From NCBI GenBank assembly GCA_037951165.1, contig JBBDHG010000164.1:186001-250000 (forward strand): a stretch of DNA of 64,000 bases. Direction: 5' to 3'. Origin of the DNA: Lophius americanus. Its lineage: Eukaryota > Chordata > Actinopteri > Lophiiformes > Lophiidae. Below the pieces are notes generated by a model. It had not been told where the DNA came from, searched no databases, and saw only the letters and a list, made by a program, of their open reading frames with translations. The stretch's first letter is position 1. Each line of letters opens with the position of its first letter. Of the stretch, positions 58,363-64,000 are shown piece by piece. The position numbers were made by a program, and so were the translations under genes.

Positions 58363-58402
<40 letters not shown>
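58330..58402. repeat. SINE-like phrase with (AATC)n
   Basis: The fish-repeat phrase caagccaattcaaatttatt is followed by about nine AATC units at 58363-58402. Confidence 0.7.
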
Positions 58403-59221
58403 GACATTATTTCTATCGCACTTTTTGTACAAATAAAATGTAACACAGAATGCTTTACAAAATAATAACTATCACCCCTCCCCCGCCAACACACTTCTGG
58501 GAAATTTCCAGGGGGCGCTGAAGAGCCACAAAATACGACATTTTTAGCAGGACCTGGTAAGAGTGCAAAGTTTCAATACAATACAAAAGAAAAATTTTGT
58601 TAGGTTTTGAGACTTTCCAGAATATATATCGTACTTTTTCCTTTTGAGGGACTCGGCAATTTTCTCATGAGGAAGCACTTTGTGACAGTGACATGCAAAA
58701 GCTGTCTCTTAACAGGCAGAAACCTCTGGGAGGAACCCTCAGGGCCTTCTAGTCCTTTAGAGAAGGCCAAACATATCAGTATTTTTTAAAAGTTATCTTT
58801 AATTTCTCTGATTTAATAATCAACCTCTTCTGACTTTAGAAGAAAGTCTTCTTCTGAAGTTTGTCGTGATTTTCTATCCAGTTTGCTACAGAAGAGGAAA
58901 AATTACTTTCCTGAAAAAAAAAAAATAGATTTATCCAATCAGAATTTTTGGGTTTGTTGTTGCTAGGCAGAGAACAAGGGCGACTTACTCATTGGTCAGG
59001 ACTTCAGCACCAGAAGAGAAGGACATGAATTAACCAAATCTTGACTTATAGTGGGTGGAACAAAAAAAGTCCGCGGCAGATGAAACGGACATTGTGGCTA
59101 GCTTGATAGGCTATATGAGAGCTATATAAGAAAATAATATTACTAGATATAAGACCGACTCCAGCGCTGGAATTGACAGAAAAGTGAAGAAGTGTTGAAA
59201 GGCATTTGAAGGCTCAACTGT

Positions 59222-59420
59222 ATTATGGAACTATTTTTAATTTCATTTTACACCCATACGGACTTTAATGTGGGGAAGAACTGGATTGATTTTGGGTGTG
59301 ATCAGTTGTATATTTGTATCGGTTGTAGATTTTGTCCAACTTTGGTGCATATGAATGGATTTGAGGATATCTATTTCTTTTGTATATATATTAAGCTACT
59401 ACAGTTCATATTTTATTATT
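59222..59420 (+). repeat. Palindrome-family repeat, copy 7 (partial)
   Basis: Contains acacccatacggactttaat, gtggggaagaactggattga and a tcatattttattatttac end. Confidence 0.6.
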
Positions 59421-59944
59421 TACGGGTGGAGTTCAGAGATAAACTTTATTTTTTACCACATCCTCTCTTATCTCCTTGACAGAAAAAAACAAAAAGGCGA
59501 CAAAAATGCCAACTGGGCAACGCTGCGACTTTCTTCCCCAGAAGGCTAGTGTTATATTTGTTTATCCTTCCATATGTTTTTTTTTTTTGGTTGCGCCCTT
59601 GTGGACTCGAATTTCAAAGCTTCTTGGTCCGGTGATTGAATCATTGCTCCACACCCTCCACAACGCAGCCCCAGCCATCCATGTTATGACCCGCTGTACA
59701 CGCCGACGAGCCAGAATGGCGGAGAGCGGAGTGAGAGAAAGCTGGGGAGATTGAGATGTGACTCAGACCGTGAGTTTGCAATCTATTAACGGCCTAATAG
59801 ATATTCCCTCAGCCTCGATGTCTCAAGGAGAAAGAAAAACTTGTTTTCAAATCCCTGAAAGCCTCATTAAATGTTCCACCAGATGACGCCAGGACAGGGC
59901 TGAGACGGATATTTTGATGTTGCCGTGAAATAAAACGTCGTTAT

Positions 59945-61065
59945 TAAATCACCGAAAATGTCTGGGATGTTATAGAGTCGTCATGGCCGCCGCAGAAACC
60001 ACGTGTTAACGCGATAACCCACAAACTATTTGTTGGATCATTTTCAAATTTGATACCAATATAAACATTTGTGTGAGGAAGAATTGGAGTGATTATGGGA
60101 AAGGTCACTTGTTTACTTCCAGCACTAGGGGGAGCTTTATCTGCAAAGGTTTTCGGCCATAATTTCTCAAACGTTTGTCCGATTTAGTCCAAATCTGTTA
60201 CAAATGAATCGACTTGAGGAAATTTATATTGTCTTTATCTTGTTTTACTTTAATAACTCATAATTCTCTCACTAGGGGGCGCTTTTAAAGGAAAACACAG
60301 TTTATCCAGACAAAACTTCCTAACCATCGATCCACTTTAGTCCAAATTCAGTGCATATGAATCGACTTTAGTAGATCTTCATCTTCATCATATTTTAGTC
60401 TGGTAGTTCCTATTTTACTCACTAGGGGAGCTTTTTTTCTTTTTAATGAAAAACACTTCTCCAGACATAACTCAAAAACTATTTCATCGATAATTTTCAA
60501 ACTTTGTGCCATGATGGACACCGATGTGAGGAAGAACTGGAAGAATTTGGGAAAAGGTTGGTTGTATGTTTCCAACGTTAGGAGGACTTTGAACAACAAA
60601 CGTTATTGGGCCATAAATTCACAACCGTTGATCCGATTTGGTCCAAATTTGGTGTATATATTCAAAAAAGAATTCAAACAGGGGTATTGGGGGGCTTTTC
60701 ATTCATTACTTTCCAGGAGCCCTAGTGGGTAAAATCTAAACTACGTGAGTAAAACACAATGTATACAAGATAGATCTCCTTCAGTCGACTGATACGCACC
60801 AAATTAGCTCTAAATCAGACCACCGGTTGAGAAATGATGGCCGAAAACCTCTGGAGGTTAAGTTCCCCATAGTGGTGGAAAATTCAATCAATCTTTCCAA
60901 AAATCAATCCAGCTCTTCCTTGCACTAAGGTCATATATGTGAATGAAATTGGAAATCCAAGATGAAAGATCCATGAAACAGTTTTCGAGTGTAGGTGTGT
61001 GCGCGGCATCCGGCGCCATGACGACGATTCCATAATATCCCCGACTCCTCGGCGATTGATAACTG
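59945..61065. mobile_element. Palindrome-family repeat, inverted pair (copies 8 and 9)
   Basis: From 59945 the sequence runs in the + sense (tctgggatgttatagagtcg ... cactagggggagctttatct ... second and third blocks near 60280 and 60425). From about 60760 to 61065 it runs in the - sense and ends with cgattccataatatccccga. The outer ends are therefore inverted copies, giving a long imperfect palindrome of about 1.1 kb. No open frame of protein type is inside. Confidence 0.75.
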
Positions 61066-62239
61066 AAATGTAATGGATGAATCTGCCCCTCACAGCAGTA
61101 GCAGCATGAATGACCGCCTGCTCTAAGATAGCAAACGCAAACTCTAACCGCTGATTGATGGCGCCTGCAGTGGTTCATGGGTTGTTTTTGCCTAAGAGCA
61201 AAGTGAGACGTTCACGCTGTGAAAAAACTCTGACCTGTATTATTGATCAAAAAACCAAAGCTGCTCGGCGCTGCCCATAAATTCCTTATGACTCTGCTTG
61301 AATTGATGCTCCGCCGCTCAGAAAGTCTGATGAGCTGCAAACGTGGAGCCGAGAAAGCGGCCGTGTCAGTAATAAGAGGAGCAGAGTTTACTCTGGTGCC
61401 GACAAACATGCTCTTATTCTCTTAACTCCGGGAACAAACATTGAGACTGTGACACAAAGTGGAGTCAAATCCTTTAAAATGGGACTGAAGACCAAAGATC
61501 AGAAAATTAAAGGAGCTACCAACCAACCAACTGAGAATCTTTTTCCGTTTCTCTCCATTGCAGAGTTTTTATAATAATATAATCTCACACGGTACGACTG
61601 GTTATCCATCTCAGGAGCTCTGTGAGGCGAAAGTTTCTCGTCCCTTAAGAGGATAAAAGATTATTCCCTCCGCAGTGAAGAGAGGGCTTGAACAGTCGAC
61701 ATCATTAGCGTGAAGAATGAACACGCCGGACAAGAACCTGGGATCTCCGACGAGCCCCCTTCCTCAACCACAGTGGTCCGAACTCTTCTCCTCCCCCCTG
61801 CCACGCCTCCTCCCCTCTGAACGCTGTCCATCAGTTAGTTAATCCAGATAACAGAGAAGGAATGGAACTTTATCTTTCTAAGAAAAGCGCCGAATCACAC
61901 CTTCACTGTACCCGATCACCCGCCGCATAAGTCACGAGTCGTGTTCAGAGCGCCGATGAAAGACAGAGAAGAATCCAACCACTCAAGAAACGTTGAATCC
62001 ATCATGTCACATACGTCATGTTTTATTTTTACGGGGACACAGACTTGAATTCCAACCGCAAGTTTTGAAGAAAAAGCGGCTTCATGCATCAGATACACCA
62101 AATAAAGGAGGCCAATTAATTGAATCCTCCCAGCAGTGGGTCTGCCATCTTCTCTAAATCTGACTTGAACCCGTGGGTCGGGCTCATTGTTACCTTATGA
62201 CGGAACCGAGATAGAGTTCTTTCAGCGTCTTTCACAATT

Positions 62240-62335
62240 CCAGGTTCCACGGCGTGCAGCACAGATTCCTCACAGAGAGAAAGTTCTGGGTTCAAACCCA
62301 CCACTGGCCTTAGGTTTCTTTTAGTGTGGTGTTTT
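62240..62335 (+). repeat. tRNA-derived SINE-like fragment
   Basis: The phrase cctcacagagagaaagttct, then gggttcaaacccaccac includes a tRNA B-box-like GGTTCAAAC. In fish this phrase belongs to an abundant repeat family. The A box was not found. Confidence 0.5.
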
Positions 62336-63539
62336 GTAGTTGCTCCCCCGTCGCTCTGGCTCCCTCTCACGGTCCAAAGGAAATGATCAGATATCAGAAT
62401 CAGCTTTATTTCGCCAAAGAGCTCCCCCTGGTGGACGGGAGTAACCTAACGGCGCCAACAATGGATCTGCTCGGAGGATTGCTGAGTGTGGAAATTTTTG
62501 TCAATGCTAACCTTGATGTCTGGTAAACCTGTTCAGCAACTCCTTTAGGAGACAGTTATACAAATCTAATAATACAGTAATAGCGGTTTGTACAACTATA
62601 GCAAAGAAACAGTTTTCCGAGGATAACGAATAAAGGCTAATCGGGAGTTTATTCAACTACTTTAAAGCCCATTTGGCTGAAAATAGAAATGTCATGACGT
62701 AGTAATAGTTTAATACAAGGATAGTAATAACACAGTAATAACAGTTTAATCTAAGTACAGCACAGACAATAGCACCGTTAAACAAAAACAACAAAAAACA
62801 AAACGCTCACTTGAGACTTATGGTAGCCATTGGGATGCTAACAGAGTTACAGCTAACACAAGCAAAAGCAGGTAAGAGAGAGACCTCGGTGAGGTCAAAG
62901 GTTAACAATCCAAGCCTGTTTTATTATTAGGACTTATATTGTACTTGGTACGGATGCTGTGTAACGTGATAAGTACGTCAGCGCGGATACAAAGACACCA
63001 ACAGTGTTGGGCAAGTTACTTCCAAAATGTAATACATATTACTAATTACTCTCATTTGAAAGAAATAAGTTACTTTACAATATATTGTAACTTTCTGTGT
63101 AGAATAATTACTAACTGATTACACTACTTTATTAAAAAATGGAAGCGCCCCAAAGTTCTTTCACGGCGAATAATCGAAGCAAAGAAGCACAAGCTAACTG
63201 CAGTTCATTACAAATACAGTGGGGGGCAGCATTGTAGAGCCTAATCAGGCTTATATAGCATTTAGCAACATCTGCCTTCGCCCTTAGTTTAATGTCTGTG
63301 TAGATTCTCATTCATCAGGATCACGGTAATCCATGGTGGGTTGGATCCAAAGCAACTTCTAAATCTTACCGCGGTGTTTATTGAGGTTACTGGTACTATT
63401 TCTAGCGTAGGACAGTTCCCCTCGGCTTCCCAGCACATAAAATGCACCTTGCTGTAAGGCTATCGACGCGACAAATAGCCCGATTCCAGCCTCGTAAATC
63501 GACTATTCGTCCAATATCAGGGATTAGGGGGAAAGTGAA

Positions 63540-63965
63540 ACCAGCTTACACTTTTAAAATGAACCGGTTTCTTTTTCAAATGAAAAATCATTTGGTCAAA
63601 CATTACTGTAAAAAAAAAATCAGATATTTATTTTTCATGATGAAATTTTGTATACTCTTTAGAATATATATATAAATTCATGGAAAATAACCACTTTTAA
63701 TCCGATTAGCTCCATCCTTAGGTAAAGCATGTTTTTAGAAAACTATTTGTCCTCACCTGCTTTGATAAGGCAATAAAAAAAGCCTTCTCCTCTGTGGCCC
63801 CTTTGACCCCGTGGTGTTCTCTTGGGCTCCATCCTTGGCCCCTTTACTCTTTAGAATATACCCTGTGTGGTATTATACACAGGTTCAGTCACATTTTTCG
63901 ACAGGAAATAGACTCAGAATGTGCTCCAACAGCCAGCTGAGCAGGACATCAAAGGGTTAATAGAA
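63540..63965 (+). mobile_element. Composite repeat with reverse-transcriptase segment, copy 3
   Basis: From 63540 to 63790 the + strand aligns with the reverse complement of 57380-57600 (for example gtaaagcatgtttttagaaa against the copy at 57410). It is followed at 63815-63860 by a decayed GVLLGSILGPF-type RT motif, and then gtatacacaggttcagtcac. The copy ends with gacatcaaagggttaatag. Confidence 0.7.
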
Positions 63966-64000
63966 TCTAACAGGTCACATGACCGGGCCTCTGTCAAATC

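Larger units (their letters stand above)
51960..64000. other. Gene-free repeat-rich region upstream of cep55
   Basis: No recognisable exon was found on either strand. The stretch is made of AT-rich unique DNA plus the repeats listed separately. Gene deserts this short are common, so a regulatory role cannot be inferred. Confidence 0.6.

Noticed and set aside
62280..62300. tRNA gene at the B-box-like sequence
   Set aside because: No A box, no cloverleaf and no anticodon stem could be folded around it; it is part of a SINE-like repeat.

Overview
The window is nuclear DNA from a vertebrate, almost certainly a ray-finned (teleost) fish. It holds intron-split genes with GT-AG boundaries, Tc1-like, L2-like and RTE-like transposon relics of the kinds common in fish, abundant CA/CT/AT microsatellites and several minisatellites. 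Four genes were assembled exon by exon; reading frame and splice phase are intact in all four. Their order is the conserved block that includes human 10q23.33: fra10ac1 (+, 5' part before the window), pde6c (-), rbp4 (+), cep55 (-).

Layout. 1-14,610: last seven coding exons of fra10ac1, including an 8.9-kb intron full of repeats. 14,611-19,195: spacer between convergent genes. 19,196-32,295: the complete 22-exon cone phosphodiesterase gene pde6c (850 aa) on the minus strand. 32,296-36,486: divergent spacer with the promoter regions of pde6c and rbp4. 36,487-38,633: complete rbp4 (201 aa, six exons, the first non-coding) with TATA box and poly(A) signal. 38,634-42,245: gene-free stretch with a 31/62-bp satellite-like array and the probable long cep55 3'UTR. 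42,246-51,031: complete coding region of cep55 (455 aa, ten coding exons), with a GC/CRE-bearing promoter near 51.9 kb. 51,960-64,000: no recognisable gene, only repeats.

Functional links. pde6c hydrolyses cGMP in cone photoreceptors and rbp4 carries retinol in plasma, so the two divergent neighbours both serve vision, though in different tissues. cep55 (abscission) and fra10ac1 (a nuclear, splicing-associated protein) are housekeeping or cell-cycle genes. ffar4, which lies between RBP4 and CEP55 in human, was not found here.

No new protein-coding system was seen. The least explained structure is in the repeats: (1) a dispersed family with about ten copies whose members at 59.9-61.1 kb form a 1.1-kb imperfect palindrome; (2) a repeat that joins a short reverse-transcriptase segment to AT-rich sequence in three long copies and one partial copy; (3) a 19-bp minisatellite of about 48 units that starts six bases inside a pde6c intron and carries an acceptor-like core in every unit; and (4) a probable GC-AG intron in the catalytic part of pde6c.
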